Positions 23,120 through 31,789 of a DNA stretch of 64,000 nt are shown piece after piece; position 1 is the stretch's first letter; each line of letters starts with the position of its first letter. The position numbers and the translations under genes are program-made. Below the pieces are notes generated by a model. The model searched no databases. It was not told where the DNA came from and saw only the letters and a program-made list of their open reading frames with translations. The DNA is from Vulcanisaeta distributa JCM 11217. GTDB lineage: Archaea; Thermoproteota; Thermoprotei; Thermoproteales; Thermocladiaceae. The stretch spans positions 124,001 to 188,000 of the forward strand of contig NZ_BBBJ01000002.1 of assembly GCF_001316005.1 (NCBI RefSeq), written 5' to 3'.

Positions 23120-23373
23120 CACCCCCCCATCGCCTCCTCAGACGTTATATATAGTATCTGCGTACCCCCCCTAATTACTAACCTGCCATACTTAACAACC
23201 ACATTCTCACCCTTCTGGTCGAGTTCCTCACCCTCATCAATGATCAAATTCATGCAATCGTCGTAATTCACGAGAACTCCCCCCCTCAATACCTTATTAT
23301 TCTTAAGCCTTATTGTTACGTGTTTACCAACCAACTTTTGCAATGTTTTCATTGGTTGTTGGGGCCTTTCCAT
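23119..23373 (-). CDS. Sm-like archaeal RNA-binding protein
   Basis: An Lsm/SmAP protein of 84 residues that assembles as a ring binding U-rich RNA. The Sm1 motif region reads VLRGGVLVNYDDCMNL and Sm2 reads YGRLVIRGGTQILYI. In both, the family has a single glycine after Arg (LRG-x-L and VIRG-x-x-I); the doubled glycines come from C7 runs at 23279 and 23166. A third C7 run at 23122 doubles the final glycine. The stop overlaps the start of mat, so this belongs to the same transcription unit. Confidence 0.93.
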   Translation of the reverse strand: MERPQQPMKTLQKLVGKHVTIRLKNNKVLRGGVLVNYDDCMNLIIDEGEELDQKGENVVVKYGRLVIRGGTQILYITSEEAMGG

Positions 23374-23469
23374 TAATGACGTGTCGAGAAAGCCTATATT
23401 TAAATCTTAGCACCCTCTAAGAGTGTTAAAAGTAACATTACCAGGGCTATGTATATTATATACTTGGCG

Positions 23470-23676
23470 TTACTCACTTTCAATTTTAGAATACTCAAGA
23501 ACCCTATCAATAAGCTCAATATGAGCCAATAAAGTCCTCCTACAGCAATAACGCGTAACACCGAGGTCATCAAGGACCTTCTCAGGATTCTCGCCATTTA
23601 AGACCCTCTGCTTAAATGGTTCCCATAAATGACCAAGTGGTCGCCCACAGGTCCAGCACCTAATGGGTACAATCAT
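23470..23676 (-). CDS. rpo10: RNA polymerase subunit Rpo10 (RpoN)
   Basis: The small zinc-bundle subunit of archaeal RNA polymerase, 68 residues. It opens with [15 protein letters not shown] (first zinc cysteines) and has the conserved RYCCRRTLL (second pair) near residue 45. ATG at 23676 is chosen because all Rpo10 proteins begin a few residues before the first CxxC; the longer open frame upstream to 23784 runs into the end of rps9. A C7 run lies just upstream at 23694. It is the last gene of the rpo3-rpl18e-rpl13-rps9-rpo10 operon. Confidence 0.95.
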   Translation of the reverse strand: MIVPIRCWTCGRPLGHLWEPFKQRVLNGENPEKVLDDLGVTRYCCRRTLLAHIELIDRVLEYSKIESE

Positions 23677-23749
23677 TAAGTACGCAGTAATGACCCCCCC
23701 TTTAAATTGTTTTTGTAATGAAATTGGGAAATAGGAAGTACTAGGGAAT

Positions 23750-24237
23750 TTACCTATATGCCTTCTGACGCTTACTCCTTGCATGCTTTAAACCAGGCTT
23801 CTTGGGCTCAGTCCTCCTCGGGTCTCCCTTAATCATTGATGGGTCATAGGCCATGTAAAGCTCAAGCAACTTCGAATTCTGGAAATACTCAACGAGGCCC
23901 CCCCTGGCTATCGCCATCCTAACGGCAGTTGCCTGCCCCCCCATAAAGCCTCCACCCCCCCTCACTGTAACATCGATGTCCACCTTACTCGTTAACTCCT
24001 TACCCGCGAGCAGCAGTGCTCCATCATCCTCATCCTAGCCATCTCAATGGGCCAGATCTCGATTGGAACGCCATTAACCCTAACCCTGCCAATTCCAGGC
24101 CTAATCACTGCCTTAGCTATGGCGGTCTTCTTCTTACCAACGGCAATTACAACCCTAGCCCCCCCAGCTACCTCCTGAACGGTGGCGTTAGGTACAGACC
24201 TGGGTAAAGCTGTTGACTCACTACCCTGCTCACTCAT
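23750..24237 (-). CDS. rps9: Small ribosomal subunit protein uS9, one frameshift
   Basis: Ribosomal protein uS9. The N-terminal half has [16 protein letters not shown] and the C-terminus [19 protein letters not shown] followed by the QKAYR tail that contacts P-site tRNA. Frame is lost near 24018: GAGCCACTG has become GAGCACTG, after which it should read [10 protein letters not shown]. Three C7 runs (23956, 23936, 23889) give [11 protein letters not shown] and ARGGLVE where the family has RGGGFMGQA and ARGLVE. The start overlaps the end of rpl13 by four bases (ATGA-type overlap). uS9 is single copy and essential, so the frameshift is almost certainly not real. Confidence 0.95.
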
Positions 24238-24810
24238 GCACTACCACCCTTACTCTCAGCCTTTTTAAGCTTCGCCATTCTAGCCTCCCAAGCCTCCTTA
24301 GCCCTCCTCCAAGCCTCATATTGCTTAGGCTCTATGTGGCTCCAAAGCTCCTCCAGCGTCACGTATTTAGCACCGGGCCTAACAGATAATAATGCACCCT
24401 TTATTACCACCTTATCAACATTCATGTACTGCGGCGGAACACCCATGAAACCCTAACCCTCCTATACGCCTGCCTACCCCCCCTAAACTCCTTCCTTGGA
24501 AGCATACCCCCCCTGATAACCCTCCTCAAAATCCTGTCTGGCTTCCTAGGAATCTTTGGACCAGCCTTCTCGGGGGGGTTATAATGCGTCAACCACTCGC
24601 TTATCCTCGTCTTATACCAATTAAGCACCATGTTAAAGTCCCCCCCAGTAACGACTGCCTTCTCCGCATTAACAATGACAACCCTCCTACCCTCAAGCGC
24701 CCACTTAGCCACCACTGAGGCGAGCTACCAACGACGTGATTCGTAGCATCAACAACGATTTCATTTAGTTCGGGTGGATTCCTCTCTACGACAATCACCT
24801 TACTGCTCAT
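24234..24810 (-). CDS. rpl13: Large ribosomal subunit protein uL13, two frameshifts
   Basis: Ribosomal protein uL13. The N-terminus reads VVDATNHVVG; after loss of one G near 24727 (TAGGCTC to TAGCTC) it continues RLASVVAKWALEGRRV. A second break near 24440 is repaired by one T, giving MGVPPQYMNVDKV. C7/G7 runs at 24648, 24571, 24508 and 24477 give VTGGDF, NPPEKAG, IRGGMLP and FRGGRQA where VTGDF, NPEKAG, IRGMLP and the RGR motif are expected. ATG at 24810 is the likely start. It lies between rpl18e and rps9, its normal archaeal position. Confidence 0.94.
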
Positions 24811-24820
24811 GACCACCACC

Positions 24821-25195
24821 TTAAATTATTATCTTAACGTTACTACCCCCCCTATTATTCCTCCTAACAAGCTCAGGTATTGTGATTGCCTCGGCACCAG
24901 CCCTCTTAATGGCATCAAGGGCACCCCCCCTGGAGAAGGACCAAGCGGCTATTGTTACCTTCTTACTCAATACGCCATAACCAAGCACCTTACCTGGCAC
25001 TATAACCACGTCGCCATCATTAACGAGCCTATTTATCTTGCCAACATTAACCTCGACCCTACGCCTAGTGGGCTTTTCAAGGAGGTCAGCCACGTAATCC
25101 CAAATCGCAGCCTTATACTCATTAGCAGCACGCCTAAGGAATCTAATCAACATTCGAAGCTCCACATTAGTGGGACCCGTTGGGTTTGGCGGCAT
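24821..25195 (-). CDS. rpl18e: Large ribosomal subunit protein eL18
   Basis: Ribosomal protein eL18 (L18e). It has GPTNVELRMLIRFLRRA at the N-terminus, VNVGKINRLVNDGDVVIVP in the middle, and a C-terminal AAWSFSRGGALDAIKRAG. ATG at 25195 matches where family members begin; a GTG at 25249, directly after the rpo3 stop, would add 18 residues and cannot be excluded. C7 runs at 24924 and 24846 double glycines in SRGGALD and NRGGSN. The frame is intact. Confidence 0.92.
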   Translation of the reverse strand: MPPNPTGPTNVELRMLIRFLRRAANEYKAAIWDYVADLLEKPTRRRVEVNVGKINRLVNDGDVVIVPGKVLGYGVLSKKVTIAAWSFSRGGALDAIKRAGAEAITIPELVRRNNRGGSNVKIII

Positions 25196-25252
25196 GCGTG
25201 TTAACGCCAACGCAACCCTTTTTAAATAATTCGCAGCCGTAAATACCAATCA

Positions 25253-26239
25253 TCACTCCTCGCCTGGGCCCTCCTCAGTGCCGAACTCCTCACCAGTAAC
25301 TTCTGCTGATTCCTCCGCAGCCCCTCCAGCGGCTAATTCGCCACTTGGTGCTTGCCCTCTTGATAGTTCAAGCTCCAGTTCGTTAACGAATTCCTGGAAC
25401 TTACCCTTAAGAATTCTGAAGCCCTCCCTAACCATGTCCTCAACAGGCATGTTTCCGAAGCTCTCGACCCAAAACACGTACTTATTCTCATCCCAATCAA
25501 CCTTCAATGCCGGGCACACTTGCTCGCAAGTCTTCCACTTGTTAAATGTACACTTGAGCACGTCATTGATCACTATCGAGCCATCATCCCTAATCTCGAG
25601 GGCGCCATTACATACCTCAAGGCAAACCCTGCACTTATCATCAGCCTTACCAACAACACTAACCTTCGGGTAGTAGTAATACGACGCCAAACCCGCCTGC
25701 CACTTGGCGTGGTTCCTAGCCCTACCAAGCTTTGCGTAAGCCTCAAGCACGATCTTCTGGCCAGGTACTAATTTAACAATTGGTATGTCCTCGTACACAG
25801 GCCTAACCTCAGGATCGTCCGACTTCAAGTCCCTGCTATAGACTACCATTGGCTCCTTAGCCTCAACATTAAGCTCAAACCTAACCTGGCATAGGCTTGG
25901 GTCGACTAATTCCTGCTCGCACTCCTCGATCTTCGGCAGCTTCTTTAGGTCTGTCTTTATGGGTATCATGGATAACCTATGGGCAAGTACCTCGTCGTAA
26001 AGCACGGAGGTGTTATCCAATATTATTACTTCGTCAATCGCTAGGACGGGAACGTCGGAGATAAGGACCCTACGTAGTGAGTTAACAAGCGGTGGTGTGA
26101 CTCCATCCACAACGGCCTTCAGGTACAGGTCTGACTTCTCAATAACCTTTACCAAGACCACGAAATGAGTGGTTGTGATTTTGAGTAAATAAACATTTCT
26201 TAGCTCTATTGCATTAGGCCCTTCCTCCCTGATCGCCAT
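25253..26239 (-). CDS. rpo3: RNA polymerase subunit Rpo3 (RpoD) with ferredoxin-like cysteines
   Basis: The alpha-like subunit that nucleates archaeal RNA polymerase assembly. Dimerisation motifs LVNSLRRVLISDVPVLAI and LAHRLSMIPI are clear. An inserted domain has six cysteines at about 203, 206, 210, 230, 238 and 242 of the long form (CRVCLEVC, then KC and CEQVCP), enough for one or two Fe-S clusters as in other crenarchaeal Rpo3. A final acidic tail of about 40 residues is unusual for the family. ATG at 26239 gives 328 residues; homologous N-termini would fit better with GTG at 26161. No G7 run lies in this gene. It heads the operon; the usual uS13-uS4-uS11 genes are not upstream. Confidence 0.95.
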   Translation of the reverse strand: MAIREEGPNAIELRNVYLLKITTTHFVVLVKVIEKSDLYLKAVVDGVTPPLVNSLRRVLISDVPVLAIDEVIILDNTSVLYDEVLAHRLSMIPIKTDLKKLPKIEECEQELVDPSLCQVRFELNVEAKEPMVVYSRDLKSDDPEVRPVYEDIPIVKLVPGQKIVLEAYAKLGRARNHAKWQAGLASYYYYPKVSVVGKADDKCRVCLEVCNGALEIRDDGSIVINDVLKCTFNKWKTCEQVCPALKVDWDENKYVFWVESFGNMPVEDMVREGFRILKGKFQEFVNELELELSRGQAPSGELAAGGAAEESAEVTGEEFGTEEGPGEE

Positions 26240-26286
26240 GGCAATGCCAGTACCGATGAGGACTATTAGTAGGTTAATGGCCAGTG

Positions 26287-27747
26287 CTATAACGCTATGT
26301 AAACAGGATGCCCAAGCAATGGATATAATGGGGGGGATTCATGCGCAGCAATAAATAGGTAAATACCGAGGCTTAGGCCGGTGGCCCACCCAACCATTAA
26401 TGAGTACTTGTCAAGTTTATTAGTTAGTAATCCAAGGAAAACTGAAGGCAATGTCTGTGTAATTATTATACCGCCTAATAATTGAAGCCATATTGCGTAG
26501 GTGGCAGGTACTATGAATACGAAGCCTAACGCTAAGAACTTGAAGATGACTGAAGCCCACTTGGCGGCTCTCGTCTCTCCCTGAGGCGTTATCCTCGGAT
26601 AAAGCGGCTTAATTATATTCCTAACCAATAGGTTCGCTTGCGACATAGCCATTATCGCAGCAGGTACAAGGCCGCCAATAAATATGCCAAGTAAGGCTAA
26701 GCCTGCTAATCCTGGTGGTAATACCGTAACGGCTAATGTCGGTATTGCTAAACTACCACGTGCGCTGACTGGGAATAGACTCAATATTTTCATTGCGGCG
26801 GCATCACCATAAACTAATATACCATACATTGCCAGCAGCGCCAATCCAATGCCATAGATGGGAAGTAAGGCAGTACTTATAGCTAATTTTTTATCACTCT
26901 CCGCACTTAATGCACCATTAACCGCATGCGGGTATAGGTAAAGCGCCAGTGCACTACCAACCCAGAGAGTCGTGTATGCAGCTATGAATGGGGTCTTAAG
27001 GAAATACACTCCGCTAACTAGGGGGGGTGGATCCCCCCCTCCTGATGCTACCAATGATGCCTCCTTAAAGGCAGCAGCGAAGGCGCCGGGTATTACCATG
27101 GGTGCGGCAATCAAGATTGCTATTATACTGAAGAAGATTATGGCGTCCTTAAGGACCGCCGTTAGTGTAGCTCCTCGCAGTCCGCTTGTGTATGTGAATG
27201 CCGCGAGTACGATAAACGCTATGGTTAATGCTAAGTCGCTCACTAATTTGATACTCTTAACTATGCCCAGCAACATTATTGTAAGTACTGCCTGTAAACC
27301 AATTATTTGCAATGCAATGTATGGGAATTCAGCGATTATGCCTGTGATCGCCACAAACGCAGCTAATAATTTACTGTTAAATCTATCCTGTACGAAATCA
27401 GCAGCTGTCACGTAACCACGTTGACGAGACCAACGCCAGAGCACAGGCATCGTAACCGCAGCGACGGCGAAGGTAGCCGATACGTAAGGCACTGCAAAAA
27501 AGTATAGCGCACCTGTGGCAAATACGCCAGATGGCACGGCAATAAAGGTGTAAGCCGTGTATAAGTCGGCGCCAACGAGGAACCACGCTAAAAATGTACC
27601 TAACCTACGCCCAGCTAATGCCCACTCATGCAATTGACTAAGGTCACCACGTCTCCATCTAGCTCCGTAAAAGCCAAGGAATACGAAAATTATGAAGAAT
27701 GTTAGGAATACTCCCCAGTCAATTATTGAAACCACAGGCTCCATCAC
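26287..27747 (-). CDS. Sodium:solute symporter (SSS) family transporter
   Basis: A transporter of 486 residues with about 13 hydrophobic helices, of the solute:sodium symporter family; similar proteins paired with DUF3311 move monocarboxylates or amino acids. Family features are the N-terminal EWALAGRRLGTFLAWF and ADLYTAYTFIAVPSG with sodium-site residues, and a GYVTAADFVQDRF segment. The frame is intact. Paired runs G7 at 27021 and C7 at 27033 give GGGDPPP where GGDPP would be expected. The start overlaps the stop of the DUF3311 gene by four bases (ATGA), so the two are co-translated. Confidence 0.85.
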   Translation of the reverse strand: MMEPVVSIIDWGVFLTFFIIFVFLGFYGARWRRGDLSQLHEWALAGRRLGTFLAWFLVGADLYTAYTFIAVPSGVFATGALYFFAVPYVSATFAVAAVTMPVLWRWSRQRGYVTAADFVQDRFNSKLLAAFVAITGIIAEFPYIALQIIGLQAVLTIMLLGIVKSIKLVSDLALTIAFIVLAAFTYTSGLRGATLTAVLKDAIIFFSIIAILIAAPMVIPGAFAAAFKEASLVASGGGDPPPLVSGVYFLKTPFIAAYTTLWVGSALALYLYPHAVNGALSAESDKKLAISTALLPIYGIGLALLAMYGILVYGDAAAMKILSLFPVSARGSLAIPTLAVTVLPPGLAGLALLGIFIGGLVPAAIMAMSQANLLVRNIIKPLYPRITPQGETRAAKWASVIFKFLALGFVFIVPATYAIWLQLLGGIIITQTLPSVFLGLLTNKLDKYSLMVGWATGLSLGIYLFIAAHESPPLYPLLGHPVYIAL

Positions 27748-27974
27748 TCACCACCCTTACCTGGATATAATAATAGGACTGCTATTAGAAATAGAACGGC
27801 AGATATAAATAACCAAAGTGTTTGGTACCAATAAAAGAACGGAACGCCACCCAACTCAGGTTGTGCAGTATTGTACGCTGGGTAAGCCAGGTATACTATC
27901 CATGGTATTATAAATAATACACCAGCGATGACTTTACGCCAAGTCGCCACTCTTTTACCTACTTCCGCCGTCAT
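27744..27974 (-). CDS. DUF3311-like small membrane protein
   Basis: A 75-residue protein with two membrane helices separated by a short loop ending in PFFYWYQTLW, typical of DUF3311, the small companion of SSS-family symporters. ATG at 27974 is preferred; the open frame to 28040 would run through the promoter shared with the divergent metallophosphoesterase. The four-base overlap with the symporter gene supports a functional pair. Confidence 0.75.
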   Translation of the reverse strand: MTAEVGKRVATWRKVIAGVLFIIPWIVYLAYPAYNTAQPELGGVPFFYWYQTLWLFISAVLFLIAVLLLYPGKGGE

Positions 27975-28050
27975 ATAATTAGTATTGGTATTATTAATTT
28001 TTAAGCAATACCTAAGGAGGAAACTTAATTTAGATGTCATAATTTGGTAA

Positions 28051-28630
28051 ATGCTGATGGGTGTTAAAATATTACATATATCTGATGTTCATGGTGATAT
28101 GTATTATATAGATTTAATAAGTGGCGTTATAAAGAGTGTCAATGCGGTAGTTGTGAGTGGTGACTTTGAGGATCCTGAGATATTAGACGTATTAAGTAGT
28201 TATGGTAAGTCTGTGTACGCGGTTATGGGTAACATGGATCCTTATAGCATTAGATCAAGGGCTCAGAAGTACTTAATTGAGGGGGCGTGTGGTACCTATT
28301 GGGTCGTTTTACCTGGCTGGTTATCCAATTAATACGGAGGGCATTAAGGATCTTGGTTCTAGGTTAATACTTGTATCCCATTACCCACCCTATGGTACGA
28401 GTGTGGATAGAGCTTGGAGTGGTGCGCATATTGGTAGCAAGTCTGTAAGAAAGTTCGTGGAGGATATTAAGCCATTGGCAGTTTTGTGCGGTCATGTTCA
28501 TGAATCCCGCGGTATAGATAGGTTAGGTAATACTATTATTGTTAATCCAGGTCCATTAGCTAACGGATACTACGCAATTATAAATATTAATGATGATGGC
28601 ACAGTCAATGCTGAATTAAATAAGTTATGA
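28051..28630 (+). CDS. YfcE/MJ0936-type metallophosphoesterase, one frameshift
   Basis: A calcineurin-like phosphoesterase of about 190 residues. The dinuclear metal site is visible in HISDVHGD, VVSGDFED, VMGNMDPY, VSHYPPYG and CGHVHESR. Frame is lost near 28284, where GGGGG stands for GGGG; with four G the protein reads EGRVVPIGSFYLAGY. Start ATG at 28051 or 28057. It is divergent from the DUF3311/SSS pair with about 76 bases between starts, a shared promoter region. It probably hydrolyses phosphodiesters or phosphomonoesters; the substrate is unknown. Confidence 0.85.
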
Positions 28631-28659
28631 CCCGCCCAGGCCCAGGGCCTGGGCGGGTC
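28629..28659 (+). terminator. Perfect GC-rich hairpin at the end of the phosphoesterase gene
   Basis: A 13-base arm GACCCGCCCAGGC and its exact reverse complement flank a five-base loop. The hairpin begins inside the stop codon of the phosphoesterase gene. No U tract follows. It may halt transcription, stabilise the mRNA end, or be a small protein-binding site; hairpins this strong are rare in archaeal 3' regions. Confidence 0.5.
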
Positions 28660-28723
28660 TTGGTGTGGGTGCATGCAGGGGGGGCATTATTGATTCCTTA
28701 ATGGGTTAATTTATTAGTATTGG

Positions 28724-28996
28724 TTAAGACTCCTGCTTCGATGGTGAGAAGTGTAGTAGGTCATCGTCCATCGTGATTGTTCCCTTCTTTCTCAGCGACC
28801 ATAGTATGTCTACTATGTATGGTCTCACCATTGCCTCTAAGTCATCGCTTAAGTTTACGCCCCCCCTTTTCCTGAGCTCTTCAATTACTGAGTTAACGAA
28901 GCTTAAGGTCTCGGTCTTACCCTTAATACTACTTAATTTGTTCATTGTTACCTCCTCAATAAGCTTCCTTAGGTCCTCTGGTATGTTTATGCTCAT
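28724..28996 (-). CDS. Small hypothetical helical protein, 90 residues
   Basis: An unrecognised acidic helical protein. The C-terminal half, VRPYIVDILWSLRKKGTI, looks like a winged-helix or helix-turn-helix segment. Its start overlaps the stop of the upstream Fe-S protein gene by four bases, so both are made together. C7 at 28861 (RGGVNL) adds a glycine. Function unknown; the tight coupling suggests a partner of the Fe-S protein. Confidence 0.55.
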   Translation of the reverse strand: MSINIPEDLRKLIEEVTMNKLSSIKGKTETLSFVNSVIEELRKRGGVNLSDDLEAMVRPYIVDILWSLRKKGTITMDDDLLHFSPSKQES

Positions 28997-30009
28997 TTAA
29001 TGTTCACCCAGGTAAACTTCATGCAGACCTTATTTAAGGGGCACTCGCTGCACTTAAGTCTTGAGCAGTATTCATGGCCTATCCTGAACGCGCCCCCCCT
29101 CTCATAGGTTATTGGGTCGTTGCTCAACCTACCTACTGCCCTAACGAGCCCCCCCTTAACCTCATCTACCTTTATCGTAACCCCCCCACCATCCTTATTA
29201 ACCAATATCTTATTTAGTATCTTCATTGCATGGTCATTGTTCAAGGCCAGAAACGCGCCGCTCCTTATCGTGACCATGGTACTATAGACATCCGCAATCA
29301 TTGTATAGCGCCTATGCCCACCCCCCCTCGAAATTATGCCGAGCGCCACTGGCAGGTTGGTTTCATGCGATACCCACCTGATGAACGTCCTAATTGCCCT
29401 CTTCCTCCTCTCATTGGCCCTCGGTGGATAGAACATTGTTAGTGCCTTTTCAAAATCGTTCATATCGCGAAACTTGGGTATCCACCTAAGCAGTGTTGTT
29501 CCGTAGGCCTTTGTCAACTTCCTTAAGCCATAAACGAAGCCATGAACCGCATTACTCACTTCCTGAATGTCCTCACCCTTAATACCCTCACCCTCATAAT
29601 CATTTAACAACTTCATACTTACATCATTAATCAATGAGTATTCAGGTCTTGAGATTAAGTGACTTATCATGTCATAATTTCTACGTATAACCCTATATAT
29701 CACTTCATTTCTCAGGTTTCGAAATCCCATGAATAATACCGTGGTCAATAGCAAGTACCTCAGGAGTTCCTCTGTCTTGGGCACATTCATGTATAATTGA
29801 ATGAGGGAGTTAACGTCAATCCTACCCTTACTCCTCGTTGTTTCCTGAATATATAATTCACGTACTCTCTGATATGGAACCATTAATTCATCAGGTAAAT
29901 TCTCAAATACCGCCTCCTTTACCGATGACCCATATTCACTAATACTCCTTATTATATCCTCGTATCGATCCTTCCTTCGCAAATCAATTTCGAGAGAACT
30001 CATTGTCAT
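28993..30009 (-). CDS. Uncharacterised protein with C-terminal four-cysteine Fe-S motif
   Basis: A 338-residue soluble protein. The C-terminus reads EYCSRLKCSECPLNKVC, a C-x4-C-x2-C-x5-C motif close to the [4Fe-4S] loop of endonuclease III/MutY-type HhH-GPD glycosylases. Upstream lies ANERRKRAIRTFIRWVSHET, rich in arginine and reminiscent of DUF2400-type proteins. I do not see a clear helix-hairpin-helix or catalytic lysine motif. A DNA-repair or DNA-binding role is an inference from the Fe-S loop alone; primase large subunit was considered and is less likely. Four C7 runs (29322, 29181, 29149, 29093) add glycines. It overlaps the 90-residue gene by four bases. Confidence 0.55.
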   Translation of the reverse strand: MTMSSLEIDLRRKDRYEDIIRSISEYGSSVKEAVFENLPDELMVPYQRVRELYIQETTRSKGRIDVNSLIQLYMNVPKTEELLRYLLLTTVLFMGFRNLRNEVIYRVIRRNYDMISHLISRPEYSLINDVSMKLLNDYEGEGIKGEDIQEVSNAVHGFVYGLRKLTKAYGTTLLRWIPKFRDMNDFEKALTMFYPPRANERRKRAIRTFIRWVSHETNLPVALGIISRGGGHRRYTMIADVYSTMVTIRSGAFLALNNDHAMKILNKILVNKDGGGVTIKVDEVKGGLVRAVGRLSNDPITYERGGAFRIGHEYCSRLKCSECPLNKVCMKFTWVNIK

Positions 30010-30111
30010 TTACGTGAAGGCACTAAAATATAAATCTTGGCATTGCATGCGTTATTGACGAATTAGAGAGTCATATTGAATAAGGGGGGGTAAATACAAA
30101 GGCTAATCTGT

Positions 30112-30905
30112 ATGGACCTGGGATTAAAGGGTAAGGTCGCGCTCGTGACGGCCTCAAGTAGGGGGGGTATTGGGCTTGGTATAGCCAGGGTACTTGCCCA
30201 GGAGGGCGTCAAGGTCATCATTAGTGCTAGGCGCGAGGATGAGCTCGCCAGGGCTAGGGAGACCATCATTAAGGAGAGCGGTGCTGAGGTGCTAGCCGTC
30301 AGGGCTGACTTAACGGTTAAGGATGACGTAGATAGCTCGTCAAGGAGGCAATGAGTACCTTTGGTAACATAGACATTTTGGTCTTCAATGCAGGACCGCC
30401 AAAGCCAGGCACGTTCTCACAGTTAAATGAGGATGATTGGGAGTACGCAACGAGACTATTACTCCTAAGCGCCGTGTGGCTCACGAAGCGTGTCGTTAAT
30501 AACATGGTCAGCAGGAGCTGGGGTAGGTTGATTTACGTAACATCGCTAACCCTTAGGCAACCAATACCGAACCTAGTGCTCTCGAACACAGTCAGGCTTA
30601 GCCTAGCTGGTTTGGTTAAGTCATTGGCCGTTGAGTATGGGCCGTATGGAATAACGGCTAATGGGATAATGCAGGGCTACATAATGACGGAGAGAATAAA
30701 TCAATTGGCACAGGAGGAGGCTAGGGCCAGGGGTATTAGCGTTGATGAGGTTATTAAGGCGTGGAGTAAGGAGATACCGGTTGGCAGGTACGGGAAACCC
30801 GAGGAGATAGGTTACCTAGTGGCATTCCTAGCGAGTGATAAGGCGGCGTATATAAATGGATCGATGATACTAATTGACGGTGGTTATGTGAGGTGTGTAT
30901 TTTAA
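30112..30905 (+). CDS. Short-chain dehydrogenase/reductase, one frameshift
   Basis: A classical SDR of about 263 residues. The cofactor motif is encoded as TASSRGGIGLG; removing three bases from the G7 run at 30161 gives TASSRGIGLG, the exact T-x-x-x-x-GIG-x-G pattern. NAG appears as VFNAGPP, the catalytic Ser in VTSLTLR, and the C-terminus has GGY. At the Y-x3-K position the sequence has NTVRLSLAGL, so the catalytic Tyr and Lys are both absent, as in some divergent FabG-like SDRs. Frame is lost near 30338 by loss of one G (ATAGGCTC to ATAGCTC), giving DRLVKEAMSTFG after repair. Substrate unknown. Confidence 0.82.
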
Positions 30906-30947
30906 TTCACTGGTATTGAACGCTTTTTAAATCACGCCTAAATCACA

Positions 30948-31763
30948 CTAGTAATACACAGGCACCTCCTCCTTTGGAGGCTTCATGTATGCCTCAAGGT
31001 TCTTATCAATTAGAAATGCATACTTACTCGCATGCTCGGCTAACTTATCCGTTGGTATTTCAAAACCAACAATTTTACTTAAGGCCCTTATTAGTTTAAG
31101 GGCTGCGGTTACGTCAGGTCCATACTTACCAATGGTTTGGTTTAGGATTACGAGCACGTCCTTATGACTTGATAACTTCCCGCTCTCAATCAACCTATTT
31201 ATTGCGGTCAATACCTTTGATTCGGCCAGTAGTAATACGCCGTTTATGTTTCGAGAAAGCACCGAATCAAGAAATACGGCCTCGATACCCGTTATTGTAG
31301 CCTCATGAAGCGGTATTAAGCCCAGTTGCTTATACTCATCGACATGCCCCTCCTCACTCACGAAGTATACATTATCACTTTCCTGCTCACCGAGGAGTGA
31401 CGTCGATGTTAAACACACGACCCTACTCACGGCATTATCCTCAGCCCAATCCAGTATTTTATCCACAAACTGCCTATAGAGCGTCGGTGGAATCGGCACA
31501 TGCTGTCTAATCACCACAATTGCGTGCTCCTTATCGAAGAATAACCTATAGGGTAACTTAGCCGCGCCGTCGATGACCGTAACGATAGGTATATGGCCCC
31601 TTGGCTTTATTGAACCAATCTCCTCCATCTTGAGGGTCTCCACGAGATATTCAATGGCCACTATGGATGCTAATGATGGTTCAGGGCACGCCATTATGAG
31701 TGTGTTTCGCGGGTCACGTGGAATTGATTTGATCTTAATATCGAATGCCGCGGTTGTGGACAT
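30948..31763 (-). CDS. PAC2-family proteasome assembly chaperone-like protein with HbYX tail
   Basis: A 271-residue protein of the PAC2 family, related to archaeal PbaA/PbaB and eukaryotic proteasome assembly chaperones. The N-terminal domain has PRNTLIMACPEPSLASIVAIE, matching the family's glycine/proline-rich first strand-helix, and ILDWAEDNAVSRVVCLTS follows in the core. The last residues are PVYY: hydrophobic-Tyr-any, the HbYX signature that docks into pockets of the 20S alpha ring. The frame is intact with no G7 run. A role in proteasome assembly or as a 20S-binding adaptor is inferred from family and tail. Confidence 0.75.
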   Translation of the reverse strand: MSTTAAFDIKIKSIPRDPRNTLIMACPEPSLASIVAIEYLVETLKMEEIGSIKPRGHIPIVTVIDGAAKLPYRLFFDKEHAIVVIRQHVPIPPTLYRQFVDKILDWAEDNAVSRVVCLTSTSLLGEQESDNVYFVSEEGHVDEYKQLGLIPLHEATITGIEAVFLDSVLSRNINGVLLLAESKVLTAINRLIESGKLSSHKDVLVILNQTIGKYGPDVTAALKLIRALSKIVGFEIPTDKLAEHASKYAFLIDKNLEAYMKPPKEEVPVYY

Positions 31764-31789
31764 ATCATGCCTAACTAATACCTATAATT

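Noticed and set aside
23400-23597. Open frame for a 65-residue hydrophobic protein on the minus strand
   Set aside because: Most of it overlaps rpo10 in another frame, and the hydrophobic pattern follows from the rpo10 codons and AT-rich spacer; no start or ribosome binding context of its own.
28993-30009. DNA primase large subunit (PriL)
   Set aside because: The C-terminal four-cysteine spacing is of the endonuclease III type, and no other primase-like segment is recognisable.
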